Of a stretch of DNA of 64,000 nt, positions 50,685-59,224 are shown in pieces. Position 1 is the first letter of the stretch. Every line of letters begins with the position of its first letter. The stretch spans positions 14,082-78,081 of the forward strand of contig JAZTWW010000043.1 of NCBI GenBank assembly GCA_045636065.1, given 5' to 3'. This DNA is from RGIG5050 sp045636065 (GTDB lineage: Bacteria; Verrucomicrobiota; Kiritimatiellia; RFP12; UBA1067). The translations under genes and the position numbers were made by a program. The notes beneath the pieces are model-generated. The model worked only from the letters and a program-made list of their open reading frames with translations. It did no database searches and was not told the DNA's origin.

Positions 50685-52733
50685 ATGCCGATATCAGTCG
50701 ACCAGCTGAGGAATTTCGTGGGTGAGCACGCTTTGAGGCTCGGCTCGGACGGCGGCCTTGAAGACGTCAACAGGAGGCAGCGTTTCAAGTCCTTCTTCAA
50801 CATCGGGCACGCGCGCGAAGAGAACAGGCGGACGCTCGACGCCATCCGCACCGCAATCCAGAACGACCCCAGATATTTCGCAGGCGCTGTGCGCGAGCGC
50901 GCCATGGCTCTTCTCGCCCAGGTGCGCACCGACCGCGCGATCGGGGTTGCGCAGATCCGCACGATCGTGCAGGAGCTCGACTCGCTTTCGACGCCCGAAA
51001 AACAGCGAGCCGCCATAAGCATCGCCGTCACCGCCCATATAGCCGCCAACACCCCGGCAAGCGTCGAAGGCTTCGTCGGCAAATACACTCTGGTGGCGAG
51101 ACAGGTTGTAACGGGAAGCGCCCAGGACGGGCGCTTCGACATGATAGATGTCGCCGGCGAACTTGCGTCATACCAGGAGAAGATCGACGCGGCGGTGGCG
51201 CGCATAGGTGACGACGAAGCCGTGAAGGAGCTTTTCTTCGGCTCGCTCGAACGCAACACGCTCGGGCTTTTCGACAGACCCCTTGGACAGGATGCGATCA
51301 ACGACAAGGTGGACCGCTACAAAGCGGGCGTCCAGGCCTTCGACTCCTTTGACGCGCATGATCTCGGAATGACGTTCCTCAAGATGACGGGCAAGCCCGT
51401 GCATCCCGGTACGGTCGCCGCGATGGAATCGTTTTCCGGGAAGCTGCCCGTCGATGCGATCTCCGGCCTTGCGGCAGAATCCGCTGAAACGGACATACAC
51501 GAGGCGATACGCTCGTTCGCCAAGGCGGTGAACGGCACGAAGTTCGAGTTTCCCGAAGGCGTGCCCCCCTTTGAGGGGAGCGAGGAGGAGACCGCCGCGC
51601 AGGAATACGTGATTGCGCGCGCGCTGGGAAGGATGTCTCCTCTGGCCCGGACCAATCTCCTCGACGCGCTCAAGTCGCCGGCCGGAGAGAACCTCGGCAG
51701 GTTCTACATGAGCCAAGTTGGGCAGGGGGCCATCGGCGACTACCAGACGTTCATGCTCGTAAGGAGCACCCTGGAACGCCTTTCAGGATCGGAAGCTACA
51801 GCCATCCCCGACGAGGAGCCTGACATGTCGCGGCTCCCCCCCGCGGTAGCGAACCAGTATTCTGTCGCGGGCGGCGTGTCCGGCGCGGCGTCGGCGCCGC
51901 TCAAGTCGCTCATCACCTCCTGGCAGATGAAGGCGTTCGCCGCGAATCCGGACCACGCGTTCAACCCGAATGAGAGCTTCAAGAAGAAGGTCAACGCCAA
52001 CGCGACAGCCCAGCAGGCCGTGAATCTCGCAATGGAGTTCTCGAAGATAATCGTGACCGACAAGGACACCGGCGCTAAGAGTCTCGACTATTCCAAGGAT
52101 AAGACGGCCTTCTTCAAAGACATCAACAGAGGCGTCACGATCAAACTCCCGGACGGGAAGATCATATCCAGGGACAACATGGACTCCGCGCGCGACATGC
52201 TTGCGGAATTCGTCACCGGCACGGATGGCGCGAAGTTCGAGACGGCCGCGCCGGACGTGAAGGCTAAGGTGTACATCCTCATGGCCTCCATGAACCAATC
52301 GGTGCCGGGCGGAAGCACGATCGCGTATTCGGAGACGCTCGACCCTAAAGGCGGCCAGCCTATGGTTCTCGGCATGGGAACGACGCGGCCCAACTCCCAC
52401 CGCTACGAGCTTTCAAAGGACGGGCAAGGGAACATCACCATCAAGGGCACGATGATCAAGAACATGGTCGGCATTTCCTTGATGAACCAGCCGGGCATGA
52501 AGACGCTGGGAGAAGGGAGCTTCGAGCGCGCCGATACGACGATCAGATTCCCGGCCGCGGACTTCGAGCGGCTCGCCGGCGCGGACTGGACAAAGTACGA
52601 CCATCAGCCTGTCGACGGTGCAGACAGGAAGCGGGATGACGCGTTCCGCCACGAAACGGCCGCATCGCTCGTGCCGATGGAGTTCAGGTTCACCGGAACG
52701 GTGGAAGCCGACCTCCAGTACTATATGGCGTAG
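50685..52733 (+). CDS. Effector-like protein (682 aa)
   Basis: ATG 50685 follows GAAAGGAATG. There is no signal peptide. The N-terminus (ISVDQLRNFVGEHALRL) is followed by a charged helical region with FKSFFNIGHAREENRR. The C-terminal 150 residues are beta-rich (YELSKDGQGNITIKG, GSFERADTTIRFPAADF, VPMEFRFTGTVEADLQYY) and recall, weakly, the beta modules of the island proteins. A CesT-type chaperone gene follows 42 nt downstream, which is the main reason to call it a T3S substrate. No TAACCT-N13-GTGTA element is found upstream, so its control differs from the island genes. Confidence 0.6.
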   Translation: MPISVDQLRNFVGEHALRLGSDGGLEDVNRRQRFKSFFNIGHAREENRRTLDAIRTAIQNDPRYFAGAVRERAMALLAQVRTDRAIGVAQIRTIVQELDSLSTPEKQRAAISIAVTAHIAANTPASVEGFVGKYTLVARQVVTGSAQDGRFDMIDVAGELASYQEKIDAAVARIGDDEAVKELFFGSLERNTLGLFDRPLGQDAINDKVDRYKAGVQAFDSFDAHDLGMTFLKMTGKPVHPGTVAAMESFSGKLPVDAISGLAAESAETDIHEAIRSFAKAVNGTKFEFPEGVPPFEGSEEETAAQEYVIARALGRMSPLARTNLLDALKSPAGENLGRFYMSQVGQGAIGDYQTFMLVRSTLERLSGSEATAIPDEEPDMSRLPPAVANQYSVAGGVSGAASAPLKSLITSWQMKAFAANPDHAFNPNESFKKKVNANATAQQAVNLAMEFSKIIVTDKDTGAKSLDYSKDKTAFFKDINRGVTIKLPDGKIISRDNMDSARDMLAEFVTGTDGAKFETAAPDVKAKVYILMASMNQSVPGGSTIAYSETLDPKGGQPMVLGMGTTRPNSHRYELSKDGQGNITIKGTMIKNMVGISLMNQPGMKTLGEGSFERADTTIRFPAADFERLAGADWTKYDHQPVDGADRKRDDAFRHETAASLVPMEFRFTGTVEADLQYYMA

Positions 52734-52775
52734 CCGCGCTTCATCGCATAGACGGAAATCCAAAGGAGGAAGAAG

Positions 52776-53249
52776 ATGACAGATTTCGAGAATCTTGTGA
52801 AATCGATCGAGGCGGAGACGGGGCTTCGCCTCAAGCCGGCCGCCGACGGCATTGTGGAAATGGCCTCCGAAGGGCGCATCATCCTCTTGAAGCCTGAGTC
52901 GTACGGGGAATATCTCACGCTCTTCACCGTAGTCGCGACCGTTCCCGGCATTGACGATCCCGAAAGCGGCGCCGGCCGGGCCGTGATGTCAGCCGCGCTG
53001 AAGCTCAGCCTTTTCGGGCGCGAGACGATCGGCGGATATCTTGGGCTTTTCGCCGATTCGATAATATTCTCACGGACAATGCCGATTGAAGGGGTTGACG
53101 CGGGAGAGCTGATCAACAGGATGATCGCATTCGCGCGCCTGGCGAACGGCATCGAGGAGAGGCTTGAGGGATCCGTCCCGGTGGAGGATGTTGGCGGGGG
53201 CCTGGGATCGCTTCCGGCAGCCGGAGCGTTTGAGATGTTCATGGCCTAG
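52776..53249 (+). CDS. Class I T3S chaperone-like protein (157 aa)
   Basis: CesT-like layout: FENLVKSIEAETGLRL helix, IVEMASEGRIILLKP strands, AVMSAALKLSLFGRETIGGYLGLF (central helix and strand), GELINRMIAFARLANGIEERL C-terminal helix. It is more distant from the island chaperones and lacks their GFVQV tail (it ends AGAFEMFMA). ATG 52776 follows AAAGGAGG. It is probably co-transcribed with the 682-aa gene, its likely client. Confidence 0.72.
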   Translation: MTDFENLVKSIEAETGLRLKPAADGIVEMASEGRIILLKPESYGEYLTLFTVVATVPGIDDPESGAGRAVMSAALKLSLFGRETIGGYLGLFADSIIFSRTMPIEGVDAGELINRMIAFARLANGIEERLEGSVPVEDVGGGLGSLPAAGAFEMFMA

Positions 53250-53295
53250 GTGCCCTGGATCGTCTGCTTATTTGATGCCCTCACCTACAAATCGA

Positions 53296-53325
53296 TTGCG
53301 CCAAGCGGGTGTAATTTGATATAAT
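53296..53325 (+). promoter_or_regulatory. Promoter of the M3 peptidase gene (leaderless type)
   Basis: TTGCGC 53296-53301, 18-nt spacer, TATAAT 53320-53325, then 7 nt to ATG 53333; no ribosome binding site. Confidence 0.75.
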
Positions 53326-53332
53326 ATCCGCC

Positions 53333-55330
53333 ATGAAAAACGCATTTCTCGAAGCCGGGAGGTTCCCGGATTTTCCAAACATCACGCCCGAAGCCGCGCG
53401 CGAGGCGCTGCCCATACTGATCGAGCGCACGAAGAAGACGATCGACGAGCTTGAGAAGACCGCCCCGGCCGAGTGGGATGGCCTCATCCGTGCGATGGAC
53501 GACGCCACGCGGCCGCTCTGGCACGCATGGGGGCTTGTCTCGCACATGACAAGCGTCATGAATTCCGACGAATGGCGCAAGATCGAGGAGGATTTCCAGG
53601 GCGACATAGTCTCGCTGAGCCTCAGGATCGGCCAGAGCGAGAGGTTCTACGGCCTTGAGAAGGAGCTTCTTGAGAAGACGTCCGATCCCGTACGCCGGCG
53701 CATCCTCGAAAAGGCGATCGAGGGAGCGGAGCATTCCGGCGTAGCCTTGAAGGGCGAGAAGCGCGAGAGGTTCAACGCAATCCAGACCGAGCTTGCGAAG
53801 ACGGGCAACGACTTCTCGAACTGCGTTCTCGACGCGACGAAGGCGTTCAGCCTCACGGTTGCCGACGAAGCCGAGATCGACGGCCTTCCCGAGAACATCA
53901 AGAAGATGATCAAAACCCCGGAAGGCTGGAGGCTCACAATTGAGGACGCCGTGTACGTCCCCGCGATGAAGCACATAAAGAACCGCTCCATCCGCGAGCG
54001 CCTTGCGAGGGCCCGCTCCACGCGCGCCCCGGAGAATACGGCGAGGATCGACAAGCTCCTTGCGCTCAAGGCGGAGGAGGCGTCCCTGCTCGGCTTCGGG
54101 AGCTTTGCCGAGCTTTCCGTCGCCGTCAAAAGCGCCCCTGGCGTCGATGCCGTGATGAAGATGATAGGCGATCTTTCCGAGGTGGCGAAGCCCGTTTCCG
54201 TCAAGGAGCGCGAGGATCTCGAGTCGTTCGCGAAGTCCAAGGGCTTCGAGGGCGGAAAGCTCGAACCGTGGGACATCTCGTTCTGGGCCGAGCGCCTCAG
54301 GGAGGAGCGCTACGCCTACAGCGAGGCGGAGCTTTCGAAGTACTTCAACTTCGAGGATGTCCTTGAAGGCGCCTTCAAGCTTGCCGAGAGGCTTTTCGGA
54401 ATCAAGGTCGAGAAGGCGGACGGCGAAGCCCCGGTATGGCACAAGGATGTAAGGTTCTTCCGCGTGAAGGATCTTGCCGGGCTCACCCTCGCGCACTTCT
54501 ACTTCGACCCGTACTCGCGCCCCGAGACGAAGAGGGGCGGAGCGTGGATGAACAGCTTCGAGACGCTGCGCCCGGGCCCGGACGGCGAGAGGATCCTTCC
54601 CCTGGCGCTTCTCGTGTGCAACCAGGCCCTCCCTGACGAGAAGGGCGTATGCCTCATGAACTTCCGCGAAGTGGAGACGCTCTTCCACGAGTTCGGCCAC
54701 AGCCTTCAGCACATGCTTACGCGCATCGACGAGGAGAGCGCTAGCGGCATCTCCCTCATCGAGTGGGATGCCGTCGAGATCGCAAGCCAGTTCATGGAGA
54801 ACTGGTGCGTCGATCCGAGGACCGTCGGGGCTTTCGCGCGCCACGTCGACACGAAGGAGCCGATTCCGGCCGAACTCGTCGAGAAGGTGAGGAAGGCGAA
54901 GACGTTCCGTGCCGCGAACGCCACTTTAAGGCAGCTCTCCTTCGCCAAGACCGACATGATCCTCCACGGGGCGGAAGGTCCCTTGAGCGCCACCCCCAAC
55001 GAGGTCAAGACGGCCGTCTTCGACGATTTCTGCCCCGGCGCCACCATCGAGGGCGACCGCTTCCTCGAATCCTTCACCCACATCTTCGCAGGCGGCTACT
55101 CCGCCGGGTACTATAGCTACATGTGGAGCGAAGTCATGAGCGCCGATGCGTTCGGAGCGTTCGAGGAGGCCGGGCTTGACGACGAGCAGGCGGTCGTCGC
55201 CACGGGTCGCCGCTACCGCGAGACGATCCTCGCCAACGGCGGATCGAAGGGCGCGATGGACACGTTCCGCGAGTTCCGCGGCCGCGCACCGGAAGTGGAC
55301 GCGCTTCTGAGGCATCTGGGTCTCAAGTGA
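53333..55330 (+). CDS. M3-family oligopeptidase (665 aa)
   Basis: A zinc endopeptidase of the thimet oligopeptidase/OpdA group that cleaves short peptides in the cytoplasm. The metal site is ETLFHEFGHSLQHML, with HEFGH starting at residue 452; the third ligand Glu is expected about 25 residues on (EWDAVEIASQFMENW). ARSTRAPENT and FDPYSRPETKRGGAW, typical of the OpdA (PrlC) branch, are also seen. The 665-aa length is normal. Its stop overlaps GTG of the flippase gene. Confidence 0.92.
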   Translation: MKNAFLEAGRFPDFPNITPEAAREALPILIERTKKTIDELEKTAPAEWDGLIRAMDDATRPLWHAWGLVSHMTSVMNSDEWRKIEEDFQGDIVSLSLRIGQSERFYGLEKELLEKTSDPVRRRILEKAIEGAEHSGVALKGEKRERFNAIQTELAKTGNDFSNCVLDATKAFSLTVADEAEIDGLPENIKKMIKTPEGWRLTIEDAVYVPAMKHIKNRSIRERLARARSTRAPENTARIDKLLALKAEEASLLGFGSFAELSVAVKSAPGVDAVMKMIGDLSEVAKPVSVKEREDLESFAKSKGFEGGKLEPWDISFWAERLREERYAYSEAELSKYFNFEDVLEGAFKLAERLFGIKVEKADGEAPVWHKDVRFFRVKDLAGLTLAHFYFDPYSRPETKRGGAWMNSFETLRPGPDGERILPLALLVCNQALPDEKGVCLMNFREVETLFHEFGHSLQHMLTRIDEESASGISLIEWDAVEIASQFMENWCVDPRTVGAFARHVDTKEPIPAELVEKVRKAKTFRAANATLRQLSFAKTDMILHGAEGPLSATPNEVKTAVFDDFCPGATIEGDRFLESFTHIFAGGYSAGYYSYMWSEVMSADAFGAFEEAGLDDEQAVVATGRRYRETILANGGSKGAMDTFREFRGRAPEVDALLRHLGLK

Positions 55331-56679
55331 AGGCTCTCGCCAGGCTGCACGCCCGCTGCGGCGACTTCTGGTGGTACGCGGCGTTGCTTTTCCTCGCGTG
55401 CCGCTCGGGCGACATAGTGCAGGCGTTCACCGGCCTCTGGCTTGTGCCGCACTACGTGGGGCCGCAGGAGCTGGGGGCCGCGCTTCCCCTTATCCAGACT
55501 GCGGGGATGGTGGGGCTTCCCCTTACCATTCTCGCGATCCCTTTTTCGCGCTGGCTGACGCTCTACTTGGCTCGCGGCGAGCTCGGGAAGGTGAAGCGGC
55601 TTTTGATGGTCGGGTTCATCTCGGCAGTAGCCGTCTTCGCTCTTACGGTCGTCATGGCGCACTTCCTTCTGCCGCTCGTTTTCGAGAGGCTGAGGATCGC
55701 CGAAGGCTCGCTTGGGATCCTCATCCTCGCAGCAGGGCTCGCCGGGCCTCTCTCGTCCGTTTTCGGCAATGCCCTCCAGGGCCTCAAGCGCTTCAGGGCG
55801 ATGGCCCTCATCAACGCGGCGGGAGCGCCGTTCAGGCTTGCGGTCATGCTTGTCGCCATGCCCTTTAGGGCGCTTTCGGGCTACCTCCTCGGGCAGTGCG
55901 CCGCGCCCGCGCTCGTTGTGGGCGTAAGCTGCCTTTCGCTCAAGGATTCGCTCGGCGGAGATGTCGAAAGCGTGCCGCTCGGCCGGAGGGACGTGACGGC
56001 GATGGTGCGCTACACGATCCCGATCGCCGTGTACATGTCGGTGAGCATATTCATGGCCACGTGGCAGTCGCTCCTCTTCAGGCAGAGACTCCCCGAGATC
56101 GAGTCGGCCGCGTTCTACATGATATCGCGTCTTGCGGAGGTGGCGATGTACGCCGGGATGACGCTTGGGGTAGTCGCGTTCCCCCTTGCGGCCGAGGCGC
56201 GTGCGAAGGGCGTCGAGGCCAAGGGGCTTTTCGCGAGGCTTATTTTGGGAACTCTTGTCCCCGGGCTTGCCGTGACGGCTCTTTTCGCCCTATTGGGTGG
56301 CTGGATTCTGGGGCTTGTCCCGCTCTGGTCGCCATATGTTCCGTATTCCGGCCTTTTGACGGTCTATACTCTAAGAATGGCCCTTTTGGCCGTTGCGGGG
56401 GCGTTCGTAAATTACGAGATGGCCATGGGACGCTTCTCCTTCCTTCTCTACTATGCGCCGTACCTCGCATTCGAGACTCTTTCGCTCGTTGCGCTTACGG
56501 GTGCCGAGGCCTTCAGGGGGATACTTCCCGATGCCGCCGTCGACTGGATGGCCGGTCTTGGCGCCGCCAGGCTCGATTTCTTCGTATGGTGGCTTTTCGC
56601 CTGCACCGCGGCCGTCGTCGCGGCCGGTTCCGTTCACGTATTCATCCGCTGGAGGTCGAAACATGTCCAGGCCGCTTAG
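55327..56679 (+). CDS. Polysaccharide/lipid flippase, Wzx/MATE-like (450 aa)
   Basis: About 12-14 hydrophobic helices in the MVF/MATE-type arrangement with a central charged loop. It resembles O-antigen/polysaccharide flippases that move lipid-linked sugars across the inner membrane. The start is GTG 55327 (GTGA overlap with the peptidase stop). No glycosyltransferase genes lie next to it. It overlaps the phosphatase gene by 17 nt; a low-molecular-weight phosphatase beside a flippase is typical of exopolysaccharide export control (Wzb-like), which supports an envelope polysaccharide role. Confidence 0.75.
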   Translation: MKALARLHARCGDFWWYAALLFLACRSGDIVQAFTGLWLVPHYVGPQELGAALPLIQTAGMVGLPLTILAIPFSRWLTLYLARGELGKVKRLLMVGFISAVAVFALTVVMAHFLLPLVFERLRIAEGSLGILILAAGLAGPLSSVFGNALQGLKRFRAMALINAAGAPFRLAVMLVAMPFRALSGYLLGQCAAPALVVGVSCLSLKDSLGGDVESVPLGRRDVTAMVRYTIPIAVYMSVSIFMATWQSLLFRQRLPEIESAAFYMISRLAEVAMYAGMTLGVVAFPLAAEARAKGVEAKGLFARLILGTLVPGLAVTALFALLGGWILGLVPLWSPYVPYSGLLTVYTLRMALLAVAGAFVNYEMAMGRFSFLLYYAPYLAFETLSLVALTGAEAFRGILPDAAVDWMAGLGAARLDFFVWWLFACTAAVVAAGSVHVFIRWRSKHVQAA

Positions 56680-57145
56680 AATATGCTTCCTTTGCCACGG
56701 CAACATATGCCGCTCGCCGATGGCCGAGTTCGTCATGAAGGAGATATTGCGCAGGGAGGGGATAGGAAATGTCGAGGTGTCATCCGCCGCGCTCAGATCT
56801 GACGAGATCGGCTCCGACATCCATCATGGAACGCGCGCTAAGCTGCGCATAGAAGGGATCCCTTTCACCCCGCGCGCCGCATGGCTGATGACGCGCGCCA
56901 AGTCGAAGTTCTACGACCTTCTTATAGGTATGGATGCGTACAATAGGCGCGATCTCGAAAATCTGCTTCCTCAAGAGGATCATGGGAAGATCCGTCTTCT
57001 TCTCTCGTTCGCCGGCAGCGACGGCTCGATAGCCGACCCCTGGTACACCGGCGATTTCGATGCCACGTACCGCGATGTCCTTGCAGGGTGCAAGGGTCTC
57101 GCGGCCGCCATCGCCGCCGATCCTGGCGGTCTCTTCGCCAGATAA
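56663..57145 (+). CDS. Low-molecular-weight protein tyrosine phosphatase (160 aa)
   Basis: The signature C-x5-R-S is present as FLCHGNICRSPMAEF at the N-terminus, with the general-acid Asp in DPWYTGDF (about residue 125). These are the two hallmarks of the family. ATG 56663 lies inside the flippase gene end. In polysaccharide loci such enzymes (Wzb) dephosphorylate a BY-kinase; arsenate reductase is the alternative, less likely here because the active site has HGNICRS. A strong terminator follows 30 nt after the stop. Confidence 0.88.
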   Translation: MSRPLRICFLCHGNICRSPMAEFVMKEILRREGIGNVEVSSAALRSDEIGSDIHHGTRAKLRIEGIPFTPRAAWLMTRAKSKFYDLLIGMDAYNRRDLENLLPQEDHGKIRLLLSFAGSDGSIADPWYTGDFDATYRDVLAGCKGLAAAIAADPGGLFAR

Positions 57146-57174
57146 TAGGGTTATTTCAGCCTTTTTTTCCAGAA

Positions 57175-57208
57175 ATCGACAGCATTTTTTTGCTGTCGAT
57201 TTTTTTTT
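57175..57208 (+). terminator. Rho-independent terminator
   Basis: Stem ATCGACAGCA/TGCTGTCGAT (57175-57184 and 57191-57200), a loop of six T, then an eight-T run. It closes the M3 peptidase-flippase-phosphatase unit before the division cluster. A purine-rich A stretch upstream may make it bidirectional. Confidence 0.88.
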
Positions 57209-57315
57209 GTTGATGGCTACAGGCGGTTCGCTAGACCTCTGCAACTGTCTATAATTCAAATTTATTTCGCCATATGCCGTTCTTTCGGCAAATATAAAAA
57301 AGTTAAAAAATGCTG

Positions 57316-57344
57316 TTGCATTGCGGTGTCAAAAAGTGTATAAT
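57316..57344 (+). promoter_or_regulatory. mraZ promoter
   Basis: TTGCAT 57316-57321, exact 17-nt spacer, TATAAT 57339-57344. The gap to ATG 57356 is 11 nt, so the leader is at most a few nucleotides. The AT-rich region just upstream (57250-57310) has no gene. Confidence 0.8.
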
Positions 57345-57355
57345 TGTGTCAGAAA

Positions 57356-57850
57356 ATGTCAAGCATTCCTAGACAGAGTGTCTCCAGTGTGAGTCCGGCA
57401 AATTCCACGGGTCGTCTCGTGGGACGGTACGAACGCAACCTGGACCCGAAAAAGCGCCTCACGATCCCTAGCGAGTGGCGCACGGCTCTCGGTCTAAACG
57501 AAGGCGGATACGTATACGTGTTGGCTAGTCCCACCGAGGACTGTCTGCTCCTGCTGCCCCGCGAGACGATGGAAACACGCCTCAGGGAGCTGGAGGAGAA
57601 GGCGATCTTCGATGAGCAGCTCAATGCCGCGCTTGAGATGATCGGTGAAAACTCCGAACTGATCGAGCTCGACATACAGGGCCGCATAAGGATTAGCGAC
57701 CGGCTACTGGCGTATGGTGCGCTAAAGACGTCCGTTACGATGAAAGGCGCCTTCAGGATGGCCAAGATCTGGGCATCCGACAAGCTGCCTAAGGCGGAAG
57801 CGGTCGACAAGGCGAAACTGCGCGAGGCCGTGCGGACGCTCAACTTCTGA
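57356..57850 (+). CDS. mraZ: Transcriptional regulator MraZ (164 aa)
   Basis: An AbrB-fold DNA-binding protein, first gene of the dcw cluster. The swapped-hairpin signature regions are GRYERNLDPKKRLTIPSEWR and LIELDIQGRIRISDRLLAYG (family: DxKGRhtIPxxxR; DxxGRilIPxxL). The N-terminus has about 15 extra Ser-rich residues and the length is above the usual 143-150. ATG 57356 is preferred over the in-frame TTG 57344, which lies inside the -10. It likely represses its own operon by binding TGGG-type repeats; such repeats were not located. Confidence 0.86.
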   Translation: MSSIPRQSVSSVSPANSTGRLVGRYERNLDPKKRLTIPSEWRTALGLNEGGYVYVLASPTEDCLLLLPRETMETRLRELEEKAIFDEQLNAALEMIGENSELIELDIQGRIRISDRLLAYGALKTSVTMKGAFRMAKIWASDKLPKAEAVDKAKLREAVRTLNF

Positions 57851-57863
57851 ATGGAGGCTCGAA

Positions 57864-58793
57864 ATGAAACACATTCCGGTTCTCCTGGAGGAAACGTTGG
57901 CGGCGATGGCGGTTAAGCCGGGCGGAACGTATGTAGACGGTACGCTTGGGCGTGCCGGGCATGCGTCCGAAATCCTGCGCCAGGCGGGGGCCGGCGCGAC
58001 GTTCGTGGGCATCGACCGCGATGCCGCGGCGCTTGAAGAGAGCGCCGGGGTGCTGCGGGAGGCGGCAGGCGACGGCGCGTCGGTTGAACTACTCCATGGC
58101 CGGCACGGCGACATAGCGGCTCTTGCCGCGAAAGCCGGCGTGTCCGGTGCCGATGGGGTGATGCTCGATCTTGGCGTATCGAGTCCGCAGCTCGACGATC
58201 CGGAGCGCGGATTCAGCTTCATGTCGGACGGCCCCCTCGACATGCGTATGGACAGGGGGTCGGGATCGACAGCGGCCGACATAGTGGCCGGCTACGGCGA
58301 GGATGAGCTTGCCGGAGTCTTCAGCCGCTACGGCGAGGAGCCTAATGCAAGGAGGTTCGCGCGCGCGATTGTGCGCGAGCGTGCGAGGCGTCCGTTCAGG
58401 ACGACGCGCGAACTTGCGGGATTCATAGAGCGTATATCCCCCAGAAGGGGGGCGCACCATCCGGCGACGCGCATCTTCCAGGCGCTGAGGATGGAGGTCA
58501 ACGACGAGATGGGTGAACTTGAGCGCGCGCTCGAAGGCGCTCTTGCCATACTCAAGACAGGCGGCAGGATCGCCGTCATAACTTTCGAGAGCCTTACGGA
58601 CAGGGTTGTCAAAAGGTTCCTTTCCGCCCACGCCGGGCGGGAGGTGTCGCTCCAGGCTGGCGGCTCGAAGTGGGAGGGGGAGCTCCCGCGCGTCAGGATT
58701 TTGACGAAGAGGGCTGTAAAGCCCAAGGAAGGGGAGATCGAGCGTAATCCCAGGTGCCGAAGCGCAAAGCTGCGCGCGGCGGAAAGGATGTGA
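57864..58793 (+). CDS. rsmH: 16S rRNA (cytosine(1402)-N4)-methyltransferase
   Basis: Methylates C1402 in the 16S rRNA P site using S-adenosylmethionine. It shows HIPVLLEETLAAM at the start, YVDGTLGRAGHA (SAM loop), GIDRDAAAL, LDLGVSSPQLDDPERGFSF, LDMRMD, and C-terminal RAVITFESLTDR-like AVITFESLTDRVVKRF. The 309-aa length is normal. ATG 57864 follows GGAGG. It is placed as in most dcw clusters. Confidence 0.95.
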   Translation: MKHIPVLLEETLAAMAVKPGGTYVDGTLGRAGHASEILRQAGAGATFVGIDRDAAALEESAGVLREAAGDGASVELLHGRHGDIAALAAKAGVSGADGVMLDLGVSSPQLDDPERGFSFMSDGPLDMRMDRGSGSTAADIVAGYGEDELAGVFSRYGEEPNARRFARAIVRERARRPFRTTRELAGFIERISPRRGAHHPATRIFQALRMEVNDEMGELERALEGALAILKTGGRIAVITFESLTDRVVKRFLSAHAGREVSLQAGGSKWEGELPRVRILTKRAVKPKEGEIERNPRCRSAKLRAAERM

Positions 58794-58795
58794 AC

Positions 58796-59224
58796 ATGGC
58801 ACGCAGAAGGCGCAACAGACCAATTGTCAGGAAGTCCAAGGTTTCCAGCGTGACAGGCGGTACTGCAGGGCTGATCTTGACGCTCTTCGCCTCCCTCATG
58901 ATCTACTCGAACGTCGACGGCCGCTGCAGCAGGATTTCCAGCGAGATCGGCAAGGCCGAGGCGGAGCTTAAAAGCCGCGAGGCCGAGCTCGTGCGTGAGC
59001 GCGCCAGGTGGGATGAGATGAAGACCCCGGCTAGGCTTAGCGTCGCGCTCAACAGGTACGGGCTTGCGATGGAGAAGGCCGAGAGCGTCCAGATAGTGAG
59101 GATGGACAGGGACGGGGTCCCCAAGTCGGGGCAGATATCGGTGGCCCGCGCAAAGGCAAGGCGCGAGAGGACCGAGCGCGTGGCGCAGGCTGCGCCGCCC
59201 GGCGGTGAAAGGCGGCGCAGATGA
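58796..59224 (+). CDS. ftsL: FtsL-like divisome protein (142 aa)
   Basis: A bitopic protein: a basic N-terminus (ARRRRNRPIVRKSK), one membrane helix (GLILTLFASLMIYSN), then a charged helix likely to be a coiled coil (SSEIGKAEAELKSREAELVRERARW), a short conserved Tyr-containing end (NRYGLAMEK) and a basic tail. FtsL diverges fast, so the name rests on topology and position between rsmH and ftsI. ATG 58796 is chosen over an in-frame upstream start inside rsmH. The ATGA overlap couples it to ftsI. Confidence 0.72.
   Translation: MARRRRNRPIVRKSKVSSVTGGTAGLILTLFASLMIYSNVDGRCSRISSEIGKAEAELKSREAELVRERARWDEMKTPARLSVALNRYGLAMEKAESVQIVRMDRDGVPKSGQISVARAKARRERTERVAQAAPPGGERRRR

Noticed and set aside
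57344..57355. TTG 57344 as mraZ start
   Set aside because: It overlaps the -10 hexamer of a near-ideal promoter, so it could not be in the transcript; ATG 57356 fits better.
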